Assembly (NCBI GenBank): GCA_036396755.1
Contig: DASWKG010000143.1
Location: 1-20,654, forward strand
DNA: 20,654 bases
From: DASWKG01 sp036396755
GTDB taxonomy: Bacteria > Actinomycetota > UBA4738 > CALAEC01
Direction of reading: 5' to 3'
Position numbers and translations under genes: made by a program. Below, one piece after another: positions 8,339-15,836 of the stretch. The notes below the pieces were generated by a model. It worked only from the letters and a program-made list of their open reading frames with translations, did no database searches and had not been told where the DNA came from. Every line of letters starts with the position of its first letter. The stretch's first letter is position 1.

Positions 8339-9366
8339 GCCTCAACCCCCCCGCCCTTTCGGTGAGCGACCTCCGGGTCTGGTACGGGACCACGCGCGGC
8401 CCGGTGCGCGCCGTCGACGGCGTCTCGCTCGACATCAAGCCCGGCGAGACGCTGGGCCTCGTCGGAGAGTCCGGGTGCGGGAAGTCGACGCTGGGGCGAG
8501 GCATCATCGGGCTCCTCCCCGACGGCGCGGCGACCGCCGGAGAGGTCCTGTTCGAGGACGAGGACGTCCTGCGGATGTCGCGAAGGGAGCTCCGACGGCT
8601 CCGCGGGCCCGGGATCGGCTTGATCTTCCAGGAGCCCATGACCCGGCTCAACCCGCTGATGCGCATCGAGGACCACTTCGCGGAGACGCTGAAGACCCAC
8701 GAGAAGGAGATCGACGACGACGAGGTCCGCAAGCGGTCTCTCGAGGTCCTCGCCGGCATGGGGATCCCCCCGACCCGGTTCCGCCAGTACCCGCACGAGT
8801 TCTCCGGCGGCATGCGGCAGCGGATCATGATCGCCCTCGCGCTCGTGCTGCGCCCCAAGGTCGTGATCGCCGACGAGCCGACCACGGCGCTCGACGTCAT
8901 CGTCGAGGCACAGATCCTGGGGATCCTCGCGGACCTCAAGCGGAACTTCGACGCGGCACTGCTCCTCATCACCCACAACCTCGGGATCGTGGCCGAGGCG
9001 TGCGACCGCGTCGCCGTGATGTACGCCGGGCGGATCGTCGAGGAGGGCCGCGTCCCGGAGGTCTTCGGCGATCCCGCGCACCCGTACACGCGGGAGCTGC
9101 TCCGCTCGATCATCTCGCTCGGCACCACCGGGCTCCACTACATCCCCGGAGCTCCTCCCGACCTGATCGAGCCCCCGACGGGTTGCCGATTCCATCCCCG
9201 CTGCCCCGACGCCATGCGCGTGTGCCCGGAGCGCTTCCCCGTCCAGGTGTCGCCCGCCCCCGGCCGGCGGGTCGAATGCTGGCTCCACGGTCCCGAGGAG
9301 CTGATCCCCGGGGGCGGGAAGGCCCCGCTCGAGCGGGAGGAGATCGCCATTGCCGACGAAGCCTGA
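8335..9366 (+). CDS. dppD: Peptide-type ABC importer 1, ATPase subunit D
   Basis: Cytoplasmic ATPase, 343 residues, that powers the DppB/DppC channel together with DppF. Visible motifs: Walker A GESGCGKS (44-51), Q-loop Gln99, signature FSGGM (156-160), Walker B VVIADEP (176-182), and switch histidine in ITHN (His214). The C-terminal oligopeptide-transporter domain holds four cysteines (284, 290, 297, 315) in the C-x5-C-x6-C...C arrangement that, in structurally studied DppD/DppF-type ATPases, holds a [4Fe-4S] cluster. The switch motif is ITHN rather than the usual ITHD. The GTG start overlaps the dppC stop (GTGA), with GGAGAAG just upstream. Confidence 0.95.
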   Translation: MSLNPPALSVSDLRVWYGTTRGPVRAVDGVSLDIKPGETLGLVGESGCGKSTLGRGIIGLLPDGAATAGEVLFEDEDVLRMSRRELRRLRGPGIGLIFQEPMTRLNPLMRIEDHFAETLKTHEKEIDDDEVRKRSLEVLAGMGIPPTRFRQYPHEFSGGMRQRIMIALALVLRPKVVIADEPTTALDVIVEAQILGILADLKRNFDAALLLITHNLGIVAEACDRVAVMYAGRIVEEGRVPEVFGDPAHPYTRELLRSIISLGTTGLHYIPGAPPDLIEPPTGCRFHPRCPDAMRVCPERFPVQVSPAPGRRVECWLHGPEELIPGGGKAPLEREEIAIADEA

Positions 9367-10705
9367 GCTCGCCGACGGCCGGCCCGCGGAGGGTCCCGGC
9401 GGACCGCTCCTCGAGGTGCGCGGCCTCGAGACGCACTTCTCGCTCCGAGGCTCGTTCCTCGACCGTCTCCTCGGGCGCGAGGCCGGCTCGGTCAAGGCCG
9501 TGGACGACGTCTCGTTCGATCTTCACCGCGGGGAGGTGCTCGGGCTCGTGGGGGAGTCCGGGAGCGGCAAGACGACGCTCGGAAGGACGATCCTGCGGCT
9601 CATCGACCCCACCGGGGGGACCATCCGCTACGACGGTCAGGACGTCACCGAGCTCTCGGAGCGCGAGATCCGCCCCCTCCGCCGGAAGATGCAGATCGTC
9701 TTCCAGGACCCGCACGCCTCGCTGAACCCCGCCATGGACCTGCTCACCGCGGTCGGTCATCCCCTGCGCATCCACGGCGTGACGCGCGACGCCGGGGAGC
9801 TGAAGCGCCTGGTTGCCGAGGCGCTCGAGCGGGTGGGCCTCACCCCGGTCGAGACCTTCCTGTACAAGTACCCGTCCGAGCTCTCCGGCGGGCAGAAGCA
9901 GCGGGCGGTGCTCGCCCGGGCGATCATCCTCGGCCCCGACCTGCTGGTGGCCGACGAGCCCGTCTCGATGCTCGACATGAGCGTGCGCGCGAAGATCCTC
10001 GAGCTGATGCTGAAGCTCAAGGAGGAGCTCGACCTGACCTACCTCTACATCACCCACGACCTCGCGACCGCGAAGTTCTTCTGCGACCGCATCGCGATCA
10101 TGTACCTCGGCAAGATCGTCGAGATCGGCCCCTCCCAGGGGATCTACGAGGAGCCGAGGCATCCGTACACCGTGTCGCTCCTGAGGGCGATCCCCGAGCC
10201 CGACCCCGCGCGCCACGTCCCCCGCGACCTGCCTCGCGGCGAGGTCCCCGACGCGGTGAGCCCGCCGCTCGGCTGCGCCTTTCACCCCCGCTGCTCCCGC
10301 GCCTTCGAGGTCTGCGGCTGGGAGCGGCGGGACCTGCGCGACCTGCTCGAGCGCTGGTGGATCCGCGTCCGCGAGGAGGAGTACGAGACCGAGCGCGCCA
10401 TCGTGGGCGACCTCGGGGCCCTCGATGAGCCGGGCGGGCCCGCCCACCTCCCCGCCGGCGCCGGTCACACCGGGGACGACCTCCTCGCCCTGCTTGACCG
10501 GATCCGCCGAGCCGACCCCGATGACCCGTTCTGGTCGGGGGTGGCCGGCATCGAAGCCCGCCCCGACCACGTCGAGGTCTCGTTCCATCCCGGGATCGCC
10601 CCACATCTTGTGCCCGGGGGCACGGCGGAGGTGTCGTGTCACCTCTACGACGAGCAGGCGCTCGCCGCGGCCGAGGCCGTCCGGCAGAAGCAGGCGGGGC
10701 CGTAG
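9350..10705 (+). CDS. dppF: Peptide-type ABC importer 1, ATPase subunit F with C-terminal insertion
   Basis: Second ATPase of importer 1. Motifs: Walker A GESGSGKT (68-75), Q-loop Gln119, signature LSGGQ (178-182), Walker B LLVADEP (198-204), switch His236 in ITHD. The predicted start is TTG, 17 bases inside dppD, about 7 bases after GGGAGGAG. At 451 residues it is about 100 longer than usual. The first three cysteines of the C-terminal cluster motif are normally spaced (309, 315, 322), but the fourth (Cys430, VSCHL) is displaced by about 107 residues instead of about 20. The intervening segment (about 325-425) is acidic, contains WWIRVREEEYE and LLALLDRIRRADPDDPFW, and resembles nothing I recognise. 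The ATPase core seems intact, so the protein is probably functional. Confidence 0.92.
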   Translation: MPTKPELADGRPAEGPGGPLLEVRGLETHFSLRGSFLDRLLGREAGSVKAVDDVSFDLHRGEVLGLVGESGSGKTTLGRTILRLIDPTGGTIRYDGQDVTELSEREIRPLRRKMQIVFQDPHASLNPAMDLLTAVGHPLRIHGVTRDAGELKRLVAEALERVGLTPVETFLYKYPSELSGGQKQRAVLARAIILGPDLLVADEPVSMLDMSVRAKILELMLKLKEELDLTYLYITHDLATAKFFCDRIAIMYLGKIVEIGPSQGIYEEPRHPYTVSLLRAIPEPDPARHVPRDLPRGEVPDAVSPPLGCAFHPRCSRAFEVCGWERRDLRDLLERWWIRVREEEYETERAIVGDLGALDEPGGPAHLPAGAGHTGDDLLALLDRIRRADPDDPFWSGVAGIEARPDHVEVSFHPGIAPHLVPGGTAEVSCHLYDEQALAAAEAVRQKQAGP

Positions 10706-10740
10706 CTCGCAATCTGCACTCGCGGCTCGCTCGTACCTTA

Positions 10741-10769
10741 TTGTGGGGCGGAAGGGCTGAAAGTAGACT
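10741..10769 (+). promoter_or_regulatory. Candidate promoter for the second importer operon
   Basis: TTGTGG (10741-10746) and TAGACT (10764-10769) are separated by exactly 17 bases, in the 100-base gap between dppF and the next dppC. Both are partial matches to TTGACA/TATAAT. Transcription would start near 10776, about 30 bases before the ATG at 10806. No other gap of this size occurs around it, which fits an operon boundary. Confidence 0.5.
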
Positions 10770-10805
10770 CGCGGCGTCTCGCAGAGGGGGGCGGACCGAG
10801 AAGGC

Positions 10806-11789
10806 ATGGCGCAGATAACGTCCGATACGGCCGCCGGAGCGCCGCCGAACGTCGTCGGTGGCGAGATCTCGGGGGCCATCCTCGGGAAGAGCCCGTGGCA
10901 GCTCTTCTGGTCGCGCTTCTTGAGCGACCGGGCAGCGCTCGTCGGCGCCGGCTTCATCGCGTTGCTCGTGATCGTCGCGTTCGCCGCCCCCTTCCTCTCC
11001 GACCTCGTGGGTCACGGGCCCAACGAGCGCTTCCAGCGGGAGATGACCGACTCCTTCGGGCTCCCGAAGGGCCCGAACGGCCAGTTCTGGTTCGGGGCCG
11101 ACAGCAGCGGCCGCGACGTGTTCGTCCGAGTGCTCTACGGCGCGCGAACCTCGCTGATCGTGGCACTCGTGGCGACCGGGATCGCGCTCGCGATCGGGAT
11201 CGTGCTGGGGATGCTGGCCGGCTATCGCGGCGGCTGGGTCGACACGATGGTGTCTCGGCTCATCGACATCATCCTCTCGATGCCGGTGCTGCTGTTCGCG
11301 ATCGGCATCGTCGCCGCCTGCTCGATCACGGCGAAGGGGTGCCTCGGTGGCTTGATCAAACCCGGTCTGCCCGTGGTCGTCTTCGTCATCTCGCTGTTCA
11401 GCTGGCCCTACGTGGCCCGCATCGTGCGTGGCAACACGCTGTCGATCCGCGAGAAGGACTTCATCGAGGCCAGCCGCTCGCTGGGAGCCGGCGATCGGAA
11501 GATCATGTTCCGCGAGGTGCTGCCGAATCTCGTGGCCCCGATCGTCGTCTACGGCACCCTGATCATCCCGCAGAACATCCTGTTCGAGGCGTCGCTGTCG
11601 TACCTGGGCCTTGGGATCCCGCAGCGAACGCCCTCGTGGGGGCGGATGATCTCCGACGGCGCGCCGATCTTCGACATCGCGTGGTGGCTGATGGTGTTCC
11701 CGGGCCTGTTCCTGCTCTTCACGACGCTCGCGTTCAACCTGGTGGGCGACGGGCTCCGGGACGCGCTGGATCCGAGGACGGGGGGGTGA
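10806..11789 (+). CDS. dppC: Peptide-type ABC importer 2, permease subunit C
   Basis: Membrane subunit of a second importer, 327 residues. The N-terminal tail and first helix (about residues 47-66) fit the OppC N-terminal domain. FGADSSGRDVFVRVLYGARTSL matches the family motif better than the first DppC does. The EAA loop is EASRSLGAGDRKIMFREVLPN, and the late motif is SYLGLGIPQRTPSWG. An outer loop contains two cysteines (AACSITAKGC, about residues 171-180) that could form a disulphide. It leads its operon, upstream of SBP3, although DppC normally follows DppB. Start ATG 10806 lies about 30 bases after the predicted transcription start. Its closest partner in this window is the DppB at 13825. 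Confidence 0.93.
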   Translation: MAQITSDTAAGAPPNVVGGEISGAILGKSPWQLFWSRFLSDRAALVGAGFIALLVIVAFAAPFLSDLVGHGPNERFQREMTDSFGLPKGPNGQFWFGADSSGRDVFVRVLYGARTSLIVALVATGIALAIGIVLGMLAGYRGGWVDTMVSRLIDIILSMPVLLFAIGIVAACSITAKGCLGGLIKPGLPVVVFVISLFSWPYVARIVRGNTLSIREKDFIEASRSLGAGDRKIMFREVLPNLVAPIVVYGTLIIPQNILFEASLSYLGLGIPQRTPSWGRMISDGAPIFDIAWWLMVFPGLFLLFTTLAFNLVGDGLRDALDPRTGG

Positions 11790-11865
11790 GCCAGGCCGAG
11801 CAAGGGTAGGCACCAGATACCGGACGGGAGAGAGCGTCGGGGGGAGCCCCGCGGAAGGAGGCACA

Positions 11866-13728
11866 GTGTCGAAAGCGAGAAGATCGGCATCGATGATCGC
11901 GCTGCTCACGGCCCTCACCATGGTGGCGGCCGCGTGCGGTGGAGACGACGGTGGCGGTGGCGGCGGCCAGGACGGCGGCCAGGACGGCGGCGGGGAGAAG
12001 ACCCTCTCTCTCGCGATGGAGAGCTTCGTGCAGAACTGCGGCTTCGACCCCACCTGCGAGTTCGTGTCGTACTGGAGCATGGTGTACACGAACGTGCTCC
12101 TCCGGCCGCTGATGAACTACGCGCACGTGGCGGGCGACGCGGGTGGTGAGATCTACCCGGACCTCGCGGCCGACTACCCGGAGGTCTCCGCCGACGGCCT
12201 GACCTACACGTTCACGCTGAAGGACGGCGTCATGTTCGGGCCGCCCGTGAGCCGTGAGGTCACCTCGCAGGACGTGGCATACGCGTTCCAGCGGATGGCG
12301 TCGCAGTCCCAGGGCGCCCAGTACGCCTTCTACTACGAGGGCGTGATCGACGGCCTCGAGGTCCAGAAGGAGGACGCGCTCGACATCGACATCTCGGGCA
12401 TCGAGACGCCCGACGACAAGACGATCATCTTCCACCTGGCCGAGCCCACCCCGGACTTCGCGTTCCGGATGGCGATGCCGGCGACCGCGCCGATCCCCTC
12501 GGAGGTCGCCGACTGCTTCAAGGAGTCGGGTGAGTACGGCCGCTACGTCGTCTCTTCGAGCTCCTACATGATCGAGGGGAGCGAGGACCTCGATATCACG
12601 AGCTGCGACACGATGCAGCCGATCTCGGGGTTCGAGCCGGAGCGGACGCTCAGCATCGTCCGGAACCCGGACTACGACCCCGCGACGGACGATCCCGCAC
12701 TTCGGTCGAACAACATCGACAAGTTCGTTGTCGAGGTGAACACGAACGTCGACGACATCTTCAACAAGGTCGTCGCGGGCGAGCTCGACACGTCGCCGGA
12801 CGACCCGCCGGCCGAGTTCCTCCGGGAGGCGGTGGGGACCGACCGGCTGCCGATCAACGCGGTCGACGTGCTGTGGTACATCGCGATGAACCTGACGCAG
12901 CCGCCGTTCGACGACATCCACGTCCGCAAGGCCGTGAATCTGATCGTCGACAAGGACGGCCTCCTGCGCGCGGCCGGGGGCGAGACCGTCGGGGGGATCG
13001 CCACGCACATCCTGCCGCCGGGCATGGGCGGGCCGACGCCCGAGGAGTACGACCCGTACGCGACGCCGGACTTCGCCGGCGACCTCGAGCTCGCCAAGGC
13101 CGAGATGGCGCAGTCGAAGTACGACAGCGACGGCGACGGCGTTTGCGATGCCCCGGAGTGCAAGGACGTCCTGCTGCTGAGCCGGAACGAGGCCCCCTGG
13201 ACCGAGTACAACCCGATCCTCGAGGACAACCTCGGCTCGATCGGCATCGAGGCGCAGACGCGGGAGCTCGAGGGCGGGGTGGCGTACGAGACGATGTCCA
13301 CGACCTCGAACAACATCCCGATCGGCGCGCACGCCGGTTGGGGGAAGGACTGGCCCGACGCCGCGACGTTCTTCGAGGCGCTGTTCACGAGTGCAGCGAT
13401 CCAGCCGGGACCCGGTGTGAACAACAACACCTCGCTGGTGGGGATCACGCCGGAGCTCAACGACGAGCGGGAGCTCGAGCTGACCGGCAACCTCGAGGGC
13501 GTTCCCAACGTCGACGCCAAGTTCGACGAGTGCGGGGCGCTGGGGCTCGACGAGGGCCGGGTCGAGTGCTTCAACGAGCTCGACGTGGAGCTGATGGAGA
13601 ACGTCGTGCCGTACGTCCCGTACCGATGGGACCAGGAGGCCCACCTGATCTCCGACGACATCACGGTCTGGGAGTTCGACCAGAACGCGGGCGAGATGTC
13701 CTGGGCGCACATGGACGTCGCCGGATAG
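11866..13728 (+). CDS. SBP3: family 5 solute-binding lipoprotein of importer 2
   Basis: Extracytoplasmic binding protein, 620 residues, longer than typical DppA (about 530). The GTG start follows AAGGAGG with a 4-base spacer. The lipoprotein signal ends in MVAAAC (Cys24), followed by a Gly/Asp/Gln-rich linker to about residue 42. Family features: VSADGLTYTFTLKDG, SQDVAYAFQRM, TLSIVRNPDYDP, FDDIHVRKAVNLIVDKDGL. Residues 420-432 are DSDGDGVCDAPEC, the same acidic two-cysteine loop as SBP1, and the regions on either side also align. Many cysteines occur elsewhere (QNCGFDPTCEF, EVADCFKES, ITSCD, DECGALG, VECFNE), suggesting several disulphides. It lies between dppC and dppB of importer 2, so it is probably the cognate binder. 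The ligand is unknown. Confidence 0.92.
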   Translation: MSKARRSASMIALLTALTMVAAACGGDDGGGGGGQDGGQDGGGEKTLSLAMESFVQNCGFDPTCEFVSYWSMVYTNVLLRPLMNYAHVAGDAGGEIYPDLAADYPEVSADGLTYTFTLKDGVMFGPPVSREVTSQDVAYAFQRMASQSQGAQYAFYYEGVIDGLEVQKEDALDIDISGIETPDDKTIIFHLAEPTPDFAFRMAMPATAPIPSEVADCFKESGEYGRYVVSSSSYMIEGSEDLDITSCDTMQPISGFEPERTLSIVRNPDYDPATDDPALRSNNIDKFVVEVNTNVDDIFNKVVAGELDTSPDDPPAEFLREAVGTDRLPINAVDVLWYIAMNLTQPPFDDIHVRKAVNLIVDKDGLLRAAGGETVGGIATHILPPGMGGPTPEEYDPYATPDFAGDLELAKAEMAQSKYDSDGDGVCDAPECKDVLLLSRNEAPWTEYNPILEDNLGSIGIEAQTRELEGGVAYETMSTTSNNIPIGAHAGWGKDWPDAATFFEALFTSAAIQPGPGVNNNTSLVGITPELNDERELELTGNLEGVPNVDAKFDECGALGLDEGRVECFNELDVELMENVVPYVPYRWDQEAHLISDDITVWEFDQNAGEMSWAHMDVAG

Positions 13729-13756
13729 GGGAGCGAGACTGACATCGCAGGCGATG

Positions 13757-13788
13757 GAGAGGGCCGCCCGAGGAAGGGCGGCCCTCTC
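13757..13788 (+). terminator. Intercistronic stem-loop between SBP3 and dppB
   Basis: GAGAGGGCCGCCC (13757-13769) and GGGCGGCCCTCTC (13776-13788) form a perfect 13-base-pair stem with loop GAGGAA. No T run follows, so it is not a textbook terminator. It sits 28 bases after the SBP3 stop and 36 before the dppB start, the same position as the SBP2-dppB hairpin but with unrelated sequence. It probably adjusts SBP-to-permease stoichiometry by partial termination or 3'-end protection. Confidence 0.75.
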
Positions 13789-13824
13789 GCCCTGCTCTCG
13801 GACACGGAGAGGAACGCTGAGGAG

Positions 13825-14790
13825 ATGACTCGCTACATCATCAGGCGACTGCTCTGGGTGGGGCTGGTCGTCGTCCTCATCGTGTTCCTCGCCTACGTCA
13901 TCTTCTTCCTCATGCCCCCGGTGGACCCGGCGCGCGCCTTCGCCGGGAAGCGGCCGACGCCGGAGGTGCTCGAGACCCTGCGGGAGCAGTTCGGGCTCGA
14001 CCGGCCGTTCTACGTGCAGTTCGGGCTCTTCGTGAAGCGGCTCGTGATCGGCGACGAGTACGGCTGGCCGGGCTTCGGGTTCTCCTACGCGACCCGCTCG
14101 CCGGTGAGGGAGGAGCTCTTCCAGCGCGCGCTCGTCACGATCCAGCTCTCGCTCGGCGCCGCGGTGGTGTGGCTCCTCATGGGCATCCCCATCGGGATCC
14201 TGTCGGCGATCAAGCGGCGAACGTTCGTCGATCGGTTCGCGATGGGCTTCGCGCTGTTCGGCGTCTCGGCGCCGGTGTTCTGGCTCGGCCTGATGTTCCT
14301 CTACATCTTCTGGCAGAAGCTCGGGATCGCGGCCGGGACGGGGTACGTGCCGTTCGGCGAGAACCCGTTAACCTGGCTGAACCACATGATCATGCCCTGG
14401 GTGGTCCTGGCTCTTCTCTTCGCGGCGTTCTACGCCCGGATGGTCCGCGGCAACCTCATCGAGACGATGGGGGAGGACTACATCCGCACGGCGAGGGCGA
14501 AGGGACTGTCGGAGCGCCGGGTGATCGTCAGGCACGGGCTCCGGGCCAGCCTCACGCCGGTCGTGACGATGTTCGGGCTCGACGTGGGCACCCTGCTCGG
14601 AGGCGCGATCATCACCGAGACGGTGTTCAACATGCCGGGCCTCGGCACCTACGTCGTACGGTCCGTCTTCCAGGGCGACCTGCCCGCGACGCTTGGGGTG
14701 GTGGTGCTGGGGGCCCTGGCCGTCAGCGTGATGAACCTCATCGTCGACATCGTCTATGCCTACCTCGATCCGCGCGTGAGGTACGCGTGA
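13825..14790 (+). CDS. dppB: Peptide-type ABC importer 2, permease subunit B
   Basis: Integral membrane subunit, 321 residues. The first helix (about residues 9-31) starts right after MTRYIIRRLLW, a typical DppB N-terminus. It is followed by MPPVDPARAFAGK, which replaces the usual PGDP motif. The cytoplasmic EAA loop is RTARAKGLSERRVIVRHGLRAS, with R-T in place of E-A at its beginning. The C-terminus YAYLDPRVRYA is characteristic of the family. The ATG directly follows GAGGAG, which is closer than ideal; GAGAGGA lies about 11 bases upstream. The stop overlaps the dppD GTG (GTGA). It should pair with the DppC at 10806. Confidence 0.93.
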   Translation: MTRYIIRRLLWVGLVVVLIVFLAYVIFFLMPPVDPARAFAGKRPTPEVLETLREQFGLDRPFYVQFGLFVKRLVIGDEYGWPGFGFSYATRSPVREELFQRALVTIQLSLGAAVVWLLMGIPIGILSAIKRRTFVDRFAMGFALFGVSAPVFWLGLMFLYIFWQKLGIAAGTGYVPFGENPLTWLNHMIMPWVVLALLFAAFYARMVRGNLIETMGEDYIRTARAKGLSERRVIVRHGLRASLTPVVTMFGLDVGTLLGGAIITETVFNMPGLGTYVVRSVFQGDLPATLGVVVLGALAVSVMNLIVDIVYAYLDPRVRYA

Positions 14791-15836
14791 GCTACGTGCA
14801 GGCGGAGGGTCCCGTCCCCGAGGGGCGGGGCCCGCTCCTTCAGGTGAAGAACCTGTCCGTGCACTTCGACACGCCCGACGGCGTGGTGAAGGCGGTTGAC
14901 GGCGTCTCGTTCACGGTCGGACGCGGCGACACGCTTGGCGTCGTCGGCGAGTCGGGCTCCGGCAAGAGCGTCACCTTCCTCACGGTCATGGGTCTCATCG
15001 ACCGGCGGTACGCGCGAGTGGAAGGTGAGGTGCTCTTCCGCGGGCGCGACCTCCTGACCATGCCCGACGAGGAGCTGCGGCACATCCGCGGCGATCAGAT
15101 CGGCATGGTGTTCCAGGACCCGATGACCTCGCTTCACCCGATGTACAAGGTGGGGTCGCAGATCGTCGAGGCGATCCGGGCGCACCGGGACGTCTCCAAG
15201 AAGGAGGGACTCGAGCAGGCGATCGAGCTCCTGGGCAAGGTGGGCATCCCTCGCCCCGATGAGCGGGCCCGGCAGTACCCCCATGAGTACTCCGGAGGCA
15301 TGCGGCAGCGCGCGATGATCGCGATGGCGCTCGCGCTCGACCCCGACCTCCTGATCGCCGACGAGCCGACCACCGCCCTCGACGTGACGGTGCAGGCCCA
15401 GATCCTCGACCTGATCGACCGTCTCCAACAGGAGTTCAACGCCGCCGTGGTGCTCATCACCCACGACCTGGGCGTCGTCGCCGAGCACTGCGACGAGATC
15501 AACGTCATGTACGCGGGGAAGGCCGCGGAGTACGGGACGCGTGACGACGTCTACTACGGCGCGCACCACCCCTACACCTGGGGGCTCCTGCAGTCCATCA
15601 GCCGCATCGACCGGCCGCGCACGGAGCGGCTGCGCCCGATCCGGGGGGCGCCTCCGTCGCTGATCCACGTCCCCCCGGGCTGCGCGTTCCACCCCCGATG
15701 CCCGTACGTGATGGAGGTCTGCAAGGTCGAGGTCCCGAAGCTGATCGCCGCGAAGGGGAAGCACGCCTCCGCGTGTCACCTGCTCCTCGAGGAGAAGGAG
15801 CGCATCTTCAAGGAGGAGGTGGCGATCACATCGTGA
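14787..15836 (+). CDS. dppD: Peptide-type ABC importer 2, ATPase subunit D
   Basis: Cytoplasmic ATPase, 349 residues. Motifs: Walker A GESGSGKS (54-61), Q-loop Gln110, signature YSGGM (168-172), Walker B LLIADEP (188-194), and switch His226 in ITHD. The C-terminal oligopeptide-transporter domain has four cysteines (299, 305, 312, 330) with the spacing expected for the [4Fe-4S] cluster described in DppD-type ATPases. The protein is of normal length, in contrast to DppF of importer 1. The GTG start overlaps the dppB stop, and the frame extends upstream only as a shadow of dppB. Its stop overlaps the following GTG (GTGA). It should work as a heterodimer with the DppF that follows. Confidence 0.95.
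   Translation: MSYVQAEGPVPEGRGPLLQVKNLSVHFDTPDGVVKAVDGVSFTVGRGDTLGVVGESGSGKSVTFLTVMGLIDRRYARVEGEVLFRGRDLLTMPDEELRHIRGDQIGMVFQDPMTSLHPMYKVGSQIVEAIRAHRDVSKKEGLEQAIELLGKVGIPRPDERARQYPHEYSGGMRQRAMIAMALALDPDLLIADEPTTALDVTVQAQILDLIDRLQQEFNAAVVLITHDLGVVAEHCDEINVMYAGKAAEYGTRDDVYYGAHHPYTWGLLQSISRIDRPRTERLRPIRGAPPSLIHVPPGCAFHPRCPYVMEVCKVEVPKLIAAKGKHASACHLLLEEKERIFKEEVAITS

Noticed and set aside
9110..10957. Long minus-strand frame (615 codons) opposite dppF
   Set aside because: It is a shadow of an ATPase gene with intact Walker motifs and crosses the intergenic promoter region; no domain is recognised.
10098..12089. Long minus-strand frame (663 codons) across dppF, dppC and the start of SBP3
   Set aside because: It overlaps three supported + strand genes and a likely promoter; its Arg/Pro/His-rich product indicates a GC artefact.
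11734..13710. Long minus-strand frame (658 codons) opposite SBP3
   Set aside because: High GC makes long antisense frames common. The + strand carries a clear family 5 binding protein, and the antisense product is low-complexity and rich in Arg/Val/Asp with no recognisable domain.
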